A stretch of DNA of 64,000 nucleotides from Microvirga aerilata (GTDB taxonomy: Bacteria > Pseudomonadota > Alphaproteobacteria > Rhizobiales > Beijerinckiaceae): assembly GCF_016743775.1 (NCBI RefSeq), contig NZ_JAEQMY010000008.1, forward strand, positions 62,001-126,000, written 5' to 3'. The translations under genes were made by a program, and so were the position numbers. Below the pieces are notes generated by a model. It worked only from the letters and a program-made list of their open reading frames with translations, was not told the origin of the DNA and did not search any database. This document shows, piece after piece, positions 51,063 to 59,206 of this stretch; position 1 is the stretch's first letter; every line of letters starts with the position of its first letter.

Positions 51063-52199
51063 ATGAAGAAGGATAACAGTCCGGATGCGAAGACCTCGGA
51101 GAGGTCCAAGCATTCGCGCCGCCGTTTTCTGCAAGTGGCCGGCCTTGGCGCTGCCGCAACGGTTGCAGCGCCTCAGGTATCGAGAGCCCAAACGGCGACC
51201 TGGAAGTTCCAGTCCACCTGGCCGAACCGGGACATCTTCCACGAGTTCTGCAACGACTTCGCCAAACGCGTGAACGACATGTCGGGCGGGCGTCTGAAGA
51301 TCGACGTGCTTGCCTCCGGCGCAGTGGTGCCCGCCTTCCAGCTGCAGGATGCGGTGCATGCCGGCATCCTCGACGGCGGCCACGGCGTCGCGGCCTATTG
51401 GTACGGCAAGAACAAGGCCTTCGCGCTTTTCGGCACGGGTCCGTCCTTCGGCTGGAACGCCAACTCGTTCCTCGGCTGGATGAACTACGGCGGAGGCTAC
51501 GATCTCTACAACGAGCTGCAGCAGCAGATCCTGAAGCTCAACATCGTCGGCTTCCTGTCCGGCCCTATGCCGGCACAGCCGCTCGGCTGGTTCAAGAGCG
51601 AGGTCACGTCGGCGGATGCCTTCAAGGGCCTGAAGTATCGCACCGTCGGGCTTGCGGCGGACCTGAACCGTCAGCTCGGCGCGGCGGTGACCATCCTGGC
51701 GGGCGGCGAGATCGTGCCTGCTCTCGAGCGCGGCGTCATCGACGGCGCGGAGTTCAACAACCCGTCGTCGGACCTCGTGCTCGGCTTCCCCGACGTGTCG
51801 AAGAACCTCATGCTCCAGAGCTACCATCAGTCGGGCGAAACCTTCGAGCTCATCTTCAACAAGGCGAAGTACGATGGTTTGCCGGCCGAGCTGAAGGCGA
51901 TCATCAAGTATGCCGCCGAGGCTGAATCGGCCGACATGTCCTGGAAGGCTCTCGATCGCTACTCGAAGGATCTCGAGGCCATCAAGGGCCGCGGCGTCAC
52001 CGTGAGGAAGACGCCCGATTCCGTGCTGAAAGCGCAGCTCGACGCCTGGAACAAGGTCATCGAGGAGTTCTCGAAGGATCCCTTCTTCAAGAAGGTGATC
52101 GACAGCCAGAAGGCCTGGGTTCAGCGCACCTATGCCTACGAGCGCCTCAACGAGCCTTCCCGCGACATGGCCTACGACCACTTCTTCAAAACCGCCTGA
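51063..52199 (+). CDS. TRAP transporter substrate-binding protein, TakP-like
   Basis: A 378-residue periplasmic receptor with a twin-arginine-type signal (SRRRFLQVAGLGAAATVAAP). The mature protein has the DctP-family fold; LASGAVVPAFQLQDAVHAGILDG, YGKNKAFALFG and FLGWMNYGGG strongly resemble TakP, the 2-oxo-acid receptor. Mature residues GEIVPALERGVIDGAEFNNPSSD carry the family DctP signature. GGGAGGAAGC precedes the ATG. It heads a three-gene TRAP operon; 2-oxo acids or related carboxylates are the likely substrates, by similarity. Confidence 0.88.
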   Translation: MKKDNSPDAKTSERSKHSRRRFLQVAGLGAAATVAAPQVSRAQTATWKFQSTWPNRDIFHEFCNDFAKRVNDMSGGRLKIDVLASGAVVPAFQLQDAVHAGILDGGHGVAAYWYGKNKAFALFGTGPSFGWNANSFLGWMNYGGGYDLYNELQQQILKLNIVGFLSGPMPAQPLGWFKSEVTSADAFKGLKYRTVGLAADLNRQLGAAVTILAGGEIVPALERGVIDGAEFNNPSSDLVLGFPDVSKNLMLQSYHQSGETFELIFNKAKYDGLPAELKAIIKYAAEAESADMSWKALDRYSKDLEAIKGRGVTVRKTPDSVLKAQLDAWNKVIEEFSKDPFFKKVIDSQKAWVQRTYAYERLNEPSRDMAYDHFFKTA

Positions 52200-52310
52200 G
52201 GAATGGCGCGCAGGCCCATCTCAACCTGAGAAGCTTCTTCGAACGGAGGGCGGCACTCTTGTGCCGCCCTCATCCCACGTCCCGAGCGCTCCTGCGAAAA
52301 GGCATCGTGC

Positions 52311-52895
52311 ATGCGTTTCGTCTATCTCATAGACCGGATCAACACCTTCATCGGCAAGACGGTGAGCTGGGCCATTCTCGCTCTGACTTTTGCGGTCTGC
52401 TACGAGGTGTTTTCACGCTATGTGCTGCGGGCGCCGACCGAATGGGCGTTCGACGCAAGCTACATGCTCTACGGCTTGCTCTTCATGGTGGCAGGCCCCT
52501 ATGCGCTGGCCCGCAACAGCCATGTGCGGGGCGACTTTCTCTACCGCACCTGGCGGCCCCGCAGGCAGGCGGGACTGGATCTTCTTCTCTACTTCCTCTT
52601 CTTCTTTCCCGGCATCCTCGCCCTCGTCTATGCGGGCATCCCGTTCTCCCAGATGTCCTATCTGATGAACGAGCATTCCATGAACTCGCCGAACGGTCCG
52701 CCGATCTACCCGTTCAAGGCGCTCATTCCGGCCGTGGGAATCCTGATGGCGATCCAAGGTGTCGCGGAGGTCATCCGCTGCATCCACTGCCTGCGCACGG
52801 GCGAGTGGCCGCAACGGCTTCATGACGTGGAAGAAACCGAAAAGCTCATCCTCGAACAAGCCGAACAACAAGGCCTTACGAAAGGGGTTATCTGA
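52311..52895 (+). CDS. TRAP transporter small permease (DctQ family)
   Basis: A 194-residue membrane protein with four hydrophobic segments; the usual DctQ motif is seen in VFSRYVLRAPTEWAFDASYMLYG, followed by LARNSHVRGDFLYR. It forms the membrane complex with the large permease. The stop TGA shares its last base with the next ATG, so translation is coupled. Confidence 0.88.
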   Translation: MRFVYLIDRINTFIGKTVSWAILALTFAVCYEVFSRYVLRAPTEWAFDASYMLYGLLFMVAGPYALARNSHVRGDFLYRTWRPRRQAGLDLLLYFLFFFPGILALVYAGIPFSQMSYLMNEHSMNSPNGPPIYPFKALIPAVGILMAIQGVAEVIRCIHCLRTGEWPQRLHDVEETEKLILEQAEQQGLTKGVI

Positions 52896-54232
52896 TGCTG
52901 GCATCATGGGGGTTGGGGAACCCTGAGCTGGGCGTGGTAATGCTCGGCCTGTTCGTCGTGTTCATCATGTTCGGATTTCCGATCGCCTTCACGCTGATGG
53001 CCTTAGGGTTCGGCTTCGGCTACTTCGCCATGGGCGACATCGTGTTCGCGCTCGTCGTGCAGCGCGCCTACTCGGTGATGACCAACGACACGCTCGTCGC
53101 CATCCCGCTCTTCGTCTTCATGGGCTACATCATCGAGCGGGCGAACATTCTCGACCGGCTGTTCTACTCGATCCAGATCGCCATCGGCGGCCTGCCTGGT
53201 TCGCTTGCCGTCGCGACGCTCCTGACCTGCGCTCTGTTCGCCACGGCCACGGGCATCGTCGGCGCCGTGGTGACGCTCATGGGTCTGCTGGCCTTCCCGG
53301 CCATGCTGAAGGCCGGATACGACGTGCGCCTCTCGGCGGGCGTGGTCTGCGCCGGCGGCTGCCTGGGCATTCTCATCCCGCCGAGCGTCATGCTCATCCT
53401 CTACGGCGCAACCGCGGGCGTGTCCGTGCCGAAGCTTTATGCCGGCGCCCTCTTCCCGGGGCTGATGCTGGCGGGACTTTACATGTCCTACGTCATCATT
53501 CGCTGCGCGATCAATCCGAGCTTGGCGCCCAGGCTGCCGGAGGAGGAGCGCAAGGTTCCGGTCTCCAAGATCTTCCTGTCGCTGGCCACCTCGTTCTTCC
53601 CGCTGGCGCTTCTCATCCTTTCCGTGCTCGGCGCGATCTTTTTCGGCATCGCGACGCCCACCGAGGCTGCGGCGGTCGGTGCGCTCGGCAGCATCCTGCT
53701 TGCGCTGGCCTACCGGTCGCTCTCGTTCGGAAAGCTGCGGGAGTCGGTGATCCTCACCGCGCGCACATCGGCCATGGTGTGCTGGCTGTTCGTGGGCTCC
53801 TTCATCTTCTCGTCGATCTTCGCCTTCCTCGGCGGTCACCAGCCGATCGAGAACTTCGTCACTGCCCTCAACCTGTCGCCGTTCTGGTTCCTGATCCTGA
53901 CGCAGGTGATCATCTTCGTGCTCGGCTGGCCGTTGGAATGGACCGAGATCGTCGTGATCTTCGTGCCGATCTTCCTGCCGCTCCTCGACAACTTCGGCAT
54001 CGATCCGATCTTCTTCGGCATCCTGATCGCGCTCAACATCCAGACGTCGTTCCTGTCGCCGCCGGTGGCCATGGCGCCCTTCTACCTGAAGGGCATCGCG
54101 CCGCCGCATGTGAGCATCAACGACATCTTCGCCGGCGTGATGCCGTTCCTGTTCCTGGTGGTCGTCGCCATGGTCATGTTCTACATCTTCCCGGGGATCG
54201 GGCTTTGGCTGCCGCGCTATCTCTACGGCTGA
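52895..54232 (+). CDS. TRAP transporter large permease (DctM family)
   Basis: A 445-residue permease with about twelve membrane segments that carries out sodium-coupled solute uptake with the small permease and the receptor. Conserved pieces are FPIAFTLMALGFGFGYF, IPLFVFMGYIIERANI, LGILIPPSVMLILYG and IATPTEAAAVGALGS, then VIIFVLGWPLEWTEIVVIFVPIFLPLL. Full length. Confidence 0.93.
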   Translation: MLASWGLGNPELGVVMLGLFVVFIMFGFPIAFTLMALGFGFGYFAMGDIVFALVVQRAYSVMTNDTLVAIPLFVFMGYIIERANILDRLFYSIQIAIGGLPGSLAVATLLTCALFATATGIVGAVVTLMGLLAFPAMLKAGYDVRLSAGVVCAGGCLGILIPPSVMLILYGATAGVSVPKLYAGALFPGLMLAGLYMSYVIIRCAINPSLAPRLPEEERKVPVSKIFLSLATSFFPLALLILSVLGAIFFGIATPTEAAAVGALGSILLALAYRSLSFGKLRESVILTARTSAMVCWLFVGSFIFSSIFAFLGGHQPIENFVTALNLSPFWFLILTQVIIFVLGWPLEWTEIVVIFVPIFLPLLDNFGIDPIFFGILIALNIQTSFLSPPVAMAPFYLKGIAPPHVSINDIFAGVMPFLFLVVVAMVMFYIFPGIGLWLPRYLYG

Positions 54233-54313
54233 GATTGAAGCGCGAAGCCCGGCCATAAGCTGCGCCGTCGAGATGCGGCCCGGCGCCGGAACCGCACCCT
54301 GTCCTTCACGTTG

Positions 54314-54340
54314 GCCTCCTGTTCACGCCGAACAGGAGGC
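54314..54340 (+). promoter_or_regulatory. Hairpin covering the ribosome-binding site of the gene at 54345
   Basis: Perfect eleven-base arms GCCTCCTGTTC (54314-54324) and GAACAGGAGGC (54330-54340) enclose a five-base loop. The right arm contains the AGGAGG Shine-Dalgarno sequence for the ATG at 54345, so the folded RNA would block translation unless opened. Confidence 0.55.
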
Positions 54341-54344
54341 TGCC

Positions 54345-54509
54345 ATGAAATGCCAGTTCTGCCACCAGGATGTCGACAATCCTTGCCATAACGCCGAGGA
54401 GATGCAGCAGCGGGCCGCAAGCCATGTGGATCGCTGCGAGCATGCGCTCAAGGATCATCAGGGCGTGAGAGCCGGCGCGCACCGCAGCGACATTCAGAGC
54501 GGCGGATGA
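54345..54509 (+). CDS. Zinc-binding microprotein, first of two related copies
   Basis: A 54-residue protein starting MKCQFCHQDVDNPCH and containing EEMQQRAASHVDRCEHAL, with a tail ending DIQSGG. The spaced C-x2-C, C-H, H-x3-C set implies one or two bound zinc ions. It is clearly related to the gene at 54944-55123, sharing the Cys/His spacing, EMQQRA and DIQSGG. The ribosome-binding site AGGAGG is present but sequestered in a hairpin. Function unknown. Confidence 0.65.
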   Translation: MKCQFCHQDVDNPCHNAEEMQQRAASHVDRCEHALKDHQGVRAGAHRSDIQSGG

Positions 54510-54513
54510 TCCC

Positions 54514-54714
54514 ATGGCCGGCAAAGGCGACGAGCGCCCCGAAGGCTTGGCCGAGCAGAGCCTGAACACCAGCATCGTGCATCCGGCTGAGGGCAACGCG
54601 GTTCACCGCAACCCTTCGTCCGGCGACAGGACCCTGACCGGAAACGATCAGCGCAAAGGTCTTGAACGAACCGAACCCGCCGATCCGCAATCGGACGACG
54701 GCACCAAACCATAG
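54514..54714 (+). CDS. Small hydrophilic hypothetical protein
   Basis: A 66-residue polar protein with no Cys and few hydrophobic residues (ERPEGLAEQSLNTSIVHPAEG, ending DDGTKP), probably disordered. It starts four bases after the zinc-binding microprotein gene and ends ten bases before the next small gene, suggesting one transcript. The ribosome-binding site is weak (GGCGGATG). Confidence 0.45.
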   Translation: MAGKGDERPEGLAEQSLNTSIVHPAEGNAVHRNPSSGDRTLTGNDQRKGLERTEPADPQSDDGTKP

Positions 54715-54724
54715 GAGTGTGGCG

Positions 54725-54826
54725 ATGGCCCGCAAAGCCCGCATGAGACCGTCTTGGAAGAAAGCCAACCGTCGCAAGCAGAAGGCCTCAGGGTCTCGCA
54801 AGGAGCGCGTGACGCAGCGCAGCTGA
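54725..54826 (+). CDS. 33-residue strongly basic microprotein
   Basis: The frame encodes 33 residues, almost half Arg/Lys (MARKARMRPSWKKANRRKQ and on), with AGGAGTG ten bases before the ATG. A terminator follows directly. Such composition fits nucleic-acid binding, by inference. Confidence 0.45.
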   Translation: MARKARMRPSWKKANRRKQKASGSRKERVTQRS

Positions 54827-54845
54827 GCCTGCAAACCCCTCGCCG

Positions 54846-54876
54846 ACGGCCCGCATTCGCGGGCCGTTTTGCTTTT
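54846..54876 (+). terminator. Rho-independent terminator after the 54345-54826 gene group
   Basis: Arms ACGGCCCGC (54846-54854) and GCGGGCCGT (54859-54867) form a nine-pair stem with a four-base loop followed by TTTGCTTTT. Confidence 0.75.
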
Positions 54877-54943
54877 GCACGGAACTTGAGATTTTGCATC
54901 CACGTTGGCCCTGCAGACGAAACCCGAACCGGAGACCAATCTG

Positions 54944-55123
54944 ATGATCTGCGCATTCTGCCAACAGGACGTGACCGAGCCCTGCCATTCCATCCAGGAA
55001 ATGCAGCAGCGGGCAGAGACCCACATCGATCGCTGCGAGGATGCTTTCGAAAGGCAGGGCGGCGGAAACCGCCCGCAGCGTGCGCCCTCGACCGACATTC
55101 AAAGCGGCGGTCGCAAGAACTAG
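54944..55123 (+). CDS. Zinc-binding microprotein, second copy
   Basis: A 59-residue protein starting MICAFCQQDVTEPCH and containing QEMQQRAETHIDRCEDAF, ending TDIQSGGRKN. Its Cys/His spacing matches the copy at 54345. GGAG lies nine bases before the ATG; unlike the first copy no hairpin covers it, though both leaders share CACGTTGGCC. A TTG at 54905 could extend the frame but lacks a ribosome-binding site. Confidence 0.65.
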   Translation: MICAFCQQDVTEPCHSIQEMQQRAETHIDRCEDAFERQGGGNRPQRAPSTDIQSGGRKN

Positions 55124-55442
55124 GCTCGAGCGGAGCCCGATGCTCCCTCCGACCGAGGCCTGCCGCAACGGCCGGCGCAGGGCCTCGTGAGCAACCAGAC
55201 CACCTGACCTCAACGGCAAAGAGCGGGCAAGGCCCGCTCTTCATGCATGCAAACAAGGCTGCGATTTCACGCGAAGCAAAACAACGTGCAAGCAACGTCA
55301 AGTCAATAGACGGTATAGTTATAACGTTTAAAAGGAGAATACCTTCAAATAGCGATTGTGCTTCGGCGCACATCGGTCATTCTGCGACCGGCTAAAACAA
55401 AACCGTAAAGCCAACCGCGAATGCATTCTGGAGGACCTTTTC
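55124..55442. other. Gene-free stretch with a perfect hairpin
   Basis: No gene-like frame. AAGAGCGGGC (55219-55228) and GCCCGCTCTT (55232-55241) form a ten-pair hairpin that may end transcription of the microprotein gene upstream, although no T-run follows. AT-rich sequence at about 55300-55350 is a probable promoter for the next gene. Confidence 0.45.
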
Positions 55443-55853
55443 ATGACAGCATCTTCACTGAGTTTCCGACTTGCTGTTCTATTCGTCATCGCCGGAATGG
55501 CGATGGGGATCGGCATGGCCGCATCCCAGAACCACGCCATCATGCCGGCCCACGCGCACCTGAACCTGCTCGGCTGGGTGTCGCTGTTCCTTTTCGGCAT
55601 CTACTACGAGCGCCGCCCGAGCCTCGATCAGAGCAGGCTCGCGGTCGCCCAGGTGGTTCTGTGGTCCGTTGGAACCGTGGTTCTGACGATCGCCGTTGCG
55701 GCCATTCATCTGGGCTACACGGCAGCCGATCCGATCGCGGCGCTGTCATCGTTTGTCATTCTGGCCGCCATGCTGATGTTCGCATATTTCGTCTTCCGCC
55801 CGGCCCGCTACATCGCTCCGGCTCCGGCCGTTCACATGACGCCGGCCGAGTAA
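55443..55853 (+). CDS. Small integral membrane protein with His-rich cytochrome-oxidase-like motif
   Basis: A 136-residue protein with four hydrophobic segments. The motif NHAIMPAHAHLNLLGWVSLF, with three His in the second segment, resembles the haem-ligand helices of haem-copper oxidase subunit I and NnrS-like proteins; a further His (AAIHLGYT) lies in the third. Haem or copper binding is an inference from this pattern. GGAGG eight bases before the ATG fixes the start. Function unknown. Confidence 0.65.
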   Translation: MTASSLSFRLAVLFVIAGMAMGIGMAASQNHAIMPAHAHLNLLGWVSLFLFGIYYERRPSLDQSRLAVAQVVLWSVGTVVLTIAVAAIHLGYTAADPIAALSSFVILAAMLMFAYFVFRPARYIAPAPAVHMTPAE

Positions 55854-55860
55854 ACAGCAT

Positions 55861-55890
55861 GCTTCGGGACGCCATCGGCCGTCCCGAAGC
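55861..55890 (+). terminator. Hairpin after the membrane protein gene
   Basis: Ten-base arms GCTTCGGGAC (55861-55870) and GTCCCGAAGC (55881-55890), extendable by one pair, seven bases after the stop. No T-run follows, so terminator function is uncertain. Confidence 0.4.
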
Positions 55891-56147
55891 GCATCGTCTG
55901 GGCATCAAAGCGCAGAACAGCCTCCAGATGAAGGCAGGAGCGCATCAACAAACAGCAGGCTCATCGGCAGATTTCCTTCACAGCCCTGGAAAATAGTCTT
56001 CTTCTCCGACGATCTTTTCGCCGAAACTCAAAGGCGATTTCTTAACTCAGCTGCGGCAAGATCTTTGCTTGTGGAGACAACAGGCAAACCGCAAGCACAC
56101 GCCAAAGGCTTGCTTCACCTTCTGTGGTCTCGGCTGGGGAATTGATC

Positions 56148-56711
56148 ATGAAGGCAAGTCAAACGGAGGTTGTTCGCAGCCTCTCAATCGTCGGCCATGA
56201 CGATAACGGTCCTGCCAGGACCGGAGAGCGGTGGGTGCCCTCGCCAAAGGCACGGCGACCGGCTGCGCCGTCGAAAGCCGCAAGCCTGAAAGCCGACGGC
56301 TTCGGGTTGAAGGCCGCGTGCGGCCTTGGGGATCCGGGAGGCCAGGTCATCCCCTTGGGCAAGCCGGCGATGCTGCAGAATGGCCCGCAGGCTGTTCCGT
56401 GCTCCTTCGATGACGTTCGTCTCGGCTTTGCGGCTCCCGACGATCGGCTGACCTCGCTGAACATTCCGGCGGAGGCGGCGTTCGGGCAAAAGGACCTCTC
56501 CCTGTCCTTCGACATCGAGTTCGACCCCGAGCAGCCCGACAGAATGACCATCAGCCTCCTGGAAGCCGACGAGGACCGCTTCATTCACACCGTCCGGCAA
56601 TCCATTCCCTTTCCCGCAAGGCTCCTTGCCGAGCTCCTCGGCAGGCGCACGGCGACGGCCGAGGAAGCAAGCGCATGGCGGGCCCTGGACGGCGAGGAAC
56701 AGGATCGCTGA
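56148..56711 (+). CDS. Hypothetical protein
   Basis: A 187-residue soluble protein without a recognised domain. The N-terminal 100 residues are Ala/Gly/Lys-rich and probably disordered; the C-terminal half is more ordered (LSLSFDIEFDPEQPDRMTISLLEADEDRFIHTV). GGGGAATTGATC precedes the ATG at 56148; a GTG at 56124 lies upstream in frame. It converges on the next gene. Confidence 0.5.
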   Translation: MKASQTEVVRSLSIVGHDDNGPARTGERWVPSPKARRPAAPSKAASLKADGFGLKAACGLGDPGGQVIPLGKPAMLQNGPQAVPCSFDDVRLGFAAPDDRLTSLNIPAEAAFGQKDLSLSFDIEFDPEQPDRMTISLLEADEDRFIHTVRQSIPFPARLLAELLGRRTATAEEASAWRALDGEEQDR

Positions 56712-56753
56712 ACCGGCAGCCGACGCGGCGCTTCTCCACCGGCGATCCCTTGC

Positions 56754-57137
56754 TCAGCTCGGCTTGTCGGGCTGGTCCGTGGGAAGGGCCAGGTGTTCGC
56801 TCAAGATGCGGACGATCTTCGCCACGTCGCTTCGCGGAAGCGCAAAGGCCGTCGGCCCGAAAGCCGGATGATCGAACGCAAGGGTCGATCCGTCGATATG
56901 CGCAACCTGGATGTGCCACATCGGGTCGACGATGGTCTCGACGCTCTTCCCTTCGAGCGGTTCGGCCGGCGTGCCTGCGATCATGCGGCGCCGTGCCTGT
57001 CCGAGCAGAGCGATGACCTTGGTGAGCTGATCAAGGTTCAAGGCCACGGGAGACGATGGCTCTCCCACGGGGCCGATCTCGACGGTCACGCTCTTCCGGT
57101 CATCGGCAACCCGAACGCCGACACGTGCTTCAGCCAT
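56754..57137 (-). CDS. Hypothetical protein
   Basis: A 127-residue soluble protein beginning MAEARVGVRVADDRKSVTVEIGP, with LNLDQLTKVIALLGQARRRM and MWHIQVAHIDGSTLAFDHPAFGP. No domain recognised. GGAGG eight bases before the ATG at 57137 makes it preferable to the longer frame from 57188. Confidence 0.55.
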   Translation of the reverse strand: MAEARVGVRVADDRKSVTVEIGPVGEPSSPVALNLDQLTKVIALLGQARRRMIAGTPAEPLEGKSVETIVDPMWHIQVAHIDGSTLAFDHPAFGPTAFALPRSDVAKIVRILSEHLALPTDQPDKPS

Positions 57138-57471
57138 GGCATACGCCTCCTTGTTCGCGGCTCTTGCGGCCCAACGGCTTTGGCTCAACGTACCAACGTC
57201 CGGACCCCCCTGCCCGTGCTAAAAAGGGGCACTTGAACCCTCACGATTGGACCCCAGCGCCCGAAGCCGCCACGATCCTTCGCGGTGATGCGCCAGTGCC
57301 GGGCATGACGATGCAGCCCGCCATGAACAACGCGCATCGTTGATGCCTCTTTGGGATTACTGACGAATGGCATCGCCCCCGGCCCGCTTCGACGGGGGGA
57401 TCTTGTTGCTCACCGGCAGGGCGAAGAGATATATTTTCCCTTCATAGACGTCACCATGATCCGGGGGGACC

Positions 57472-57738
57472 ATGCCGATCAGCAAAGCAATGTCCGACGA
57501 GGATCGCAAAAGCCGCCCGCGTCGCGAGGGGATGATCAGCGAGGACGATCTGAAGATCCTGTGGGTCGCGCGCACGCTCACCAACATCGAGTTTCGATAC
57601 TGCGAGGATATGCTCGAACTGGAGCGCAGCCCCATCGAGATCGAGCAGAAGAATTACATAAAAGGGCAGATGCAGTCCAAATATCGCGAACGGCGCCAGC
57701 CCTATCTGGAGCTTCTGAAAAAGCTCAAGCACCAATAG
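57472..57738 (+). CDS. Small helical hypothetical protein
   Basis: An 88-residue charged, mostly helical protein (MISEDDLKILWVARTLTNIEFRYCEDML, then YIKGQMQSKYRERRQPYLELLKKL). A run of G (GGGGGG) before the ATG gives a fair ribosome-binding site; ATG at 57490 is an alternative. Function unknown. Confidence 0.5.
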   Translation: MPISKAMSDEDRKSRPRREGMISEDDLKILWVARTLTNIEFRYCEDMLELERSPIEIEQKNYIKGQMQSKYRERRQPYLELLKKLKHQ

Positions 57739-57811
57739 CCCTGCGGGCGTGCCAACCCTTGAAAGTCACGCGGCCCTTTTTTGGCGAGGCGCGCATCGGG
57801 GCCGCTGCATT

Positions 57812-57928
57812 TTAATGGAAAGTTAGGACGGAGACCAGAATACTGGCTCCATAGGCCAGGAACAGAAGCATCGGCACCAACATCGCGGCCGAAGCGAGCA
57901 GGAATGCCGACAGGCTGAGGCTTCGCAT
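57812..57928 (-). CDS. 38-residue membrane microprotein
   Basis: A short frame read on the minus strand starts ATG nine bases after AAAAGGAG and encodes 38 residues, almost wholly hydrophobic (SLSAFLLASAAMLVPMLLLF and on). It would be a single-pass or hairpin membrane peptide. The clear ribosome-binding site and composition support it. Confidence 0.5.
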   Translation of the reverse strand: MRSLSLSAFLLASAAMLVPMLLFLAYGASILVSVLTFH

Positions 57929-58185
57929 GCTGGGCTCCTTTTCGTGTGGAGCCTGAGCCTACTTGCAACCTGGGCCGTAAAGTGGCGCAACCTGGGCAAA
58001 CAAAAGAGGCCCCGTAAAAGGGACCTCAGTTTCTCGGAGGGAGCAACCAACGCTGTCAGCCACGCATCAGTCTCCATCTCCCGATGCGGAAGGTCAATTC
58101 ACGTATCCTTACCGATCGTGACGGGCTTGAGCGGCGCCGAAGGATGATCCGGTCGCACCTCCGGCAGCGCTCTGCGCCCCCCGTG

Positions 58186-58950
58186 CTAACCGGCCGTCCA
58201 ACCGCCGTCGACCATGAGCGCGGAGCCGGTGACAAGGGCCGAGGCATCGCAGGCGAGATACAGCACGGCTCCCATGAGATCTTCGAGGCGTCCGGTACGC
58301 CCGATCCTGATCTTCGACAGCACCGCCTCACGCACGCCCGGCGCTTTGAGCGTATCCTCGGTCATGGCCGTTTCGATGAAAGTCGGGCAGATCGTGTTCA
58401 CGCGGATGTTGTGCGGCCCGAATTCGATCGCCATGACTTTCGTCATGCCCTCGACGGCGAACTTGCTCGCGCAGTAGACGGAGCGTCCGGCCGCACCGAC
58501 ATGCCCCATCTGCGACGACATGTTGATGATCGATCCACGCTGGCCCGCTTCGATCAGCCGTCGAGCCACCGCTTGCGCCAGGAAGAACGAGGCGCGCACA
58601 TTGAGCCCCATGATGGTGTCGAAATCGTCCTCCGATACGCTGAGCGTCGGTTTGGGGCGATTCACGCCCGCGTTGTTGACCAGGATGTCGTAGGCCGGGC
58701 GCTCTGCGATCAGGGAGGCGACCATGCCCGTCCGGGTCACGTCCAATGCCACGTGATCGGCCGACAGGCCCTTGCCCGAGAGTTCCTCGGCTGCTTGTGC
58801 GACCTCATCGGAGGAGCGCGCCACCAGGGTTACATGAGCCCCGGCCTCGGCCAGAGCCGTTGCGGCCCCCAGGCCGATCCCGCGCCCCGCGCCGGTCACG
58901 AGGGCTCGCCTTCCTTGAAGCGAGAACGACGGCATTCTTGGCAGGTCCAT
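58186..58950 (-). CDS. SDR family oxidoreductase
   Basis: A 254-residue classical short-chain dehydrogenase/reductase. NAD(P) motif TGAGRGIGLG, NNAG in VNNAGVNRP, catalytic Ser in IINMSSQMGHVG and Y-x3-K in YCASKFAVEG are intact, with the C-terminal SALMVDGGWTAG. An Arg at the end of the second strand (LVARSSDE) suggests NADP(H). Substrate unknown; gluconate- or sorbitol-type dehydrogenases share the pattern. ATG at 58950; a GTG lies one codon upstream. Confidence 0.9.
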   Translation of the reverse strand: MDLPRMPSFSLQGRRALVTGAGRGIGLGAATALAEAGAHVTLVARSSDEVAQAAEELSGKGLSADHVALDVTRTGMVASLIAERPAYDILVNNAGVNRPKPTLSVSEDDFDTIMGLNVRASFFLAQAVARRLIEAGQRGSIINMSSQMGHVGAAGRSVYCASKFAVEGMTKVMAIEFGPHNIRVNTICPTFIETAMTEDTLKAPGVREAVLSKIRIGRTGRLEDLMGAVLYLACDASALVTGSALMVDGGWTAG

Positions 58951-59206
58951 CACCTATCTACCTTTGCTCATGAGCCCGCGCCGTCCGGCACCGGCATGCT
59001 CGAGGTCCGCACCCGACAAGATGCTGTTTCCCAATCGGGCAACTTCAAACGATCCGCGCTGCTTCGACCGGCGCGAACGCAGGTCGACGGATGCCTCTTC
59101 CTGAAACGTTCACCCGCGATGAGCGGAGGCTCGATCCCGTGGGGAGCCGGTCGACGATATCAGGAAACCTTCAGGGTGCCAGAAGGGTGAGCGCGAGCCG
59201 CCCGCA

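Noticed and set aside
53003-54256. Long minus-strand frame opposite the TRAP large permease
   Set aside because: Composition is almost entirely charged residues produced by reading membrane-protein codons backwards.
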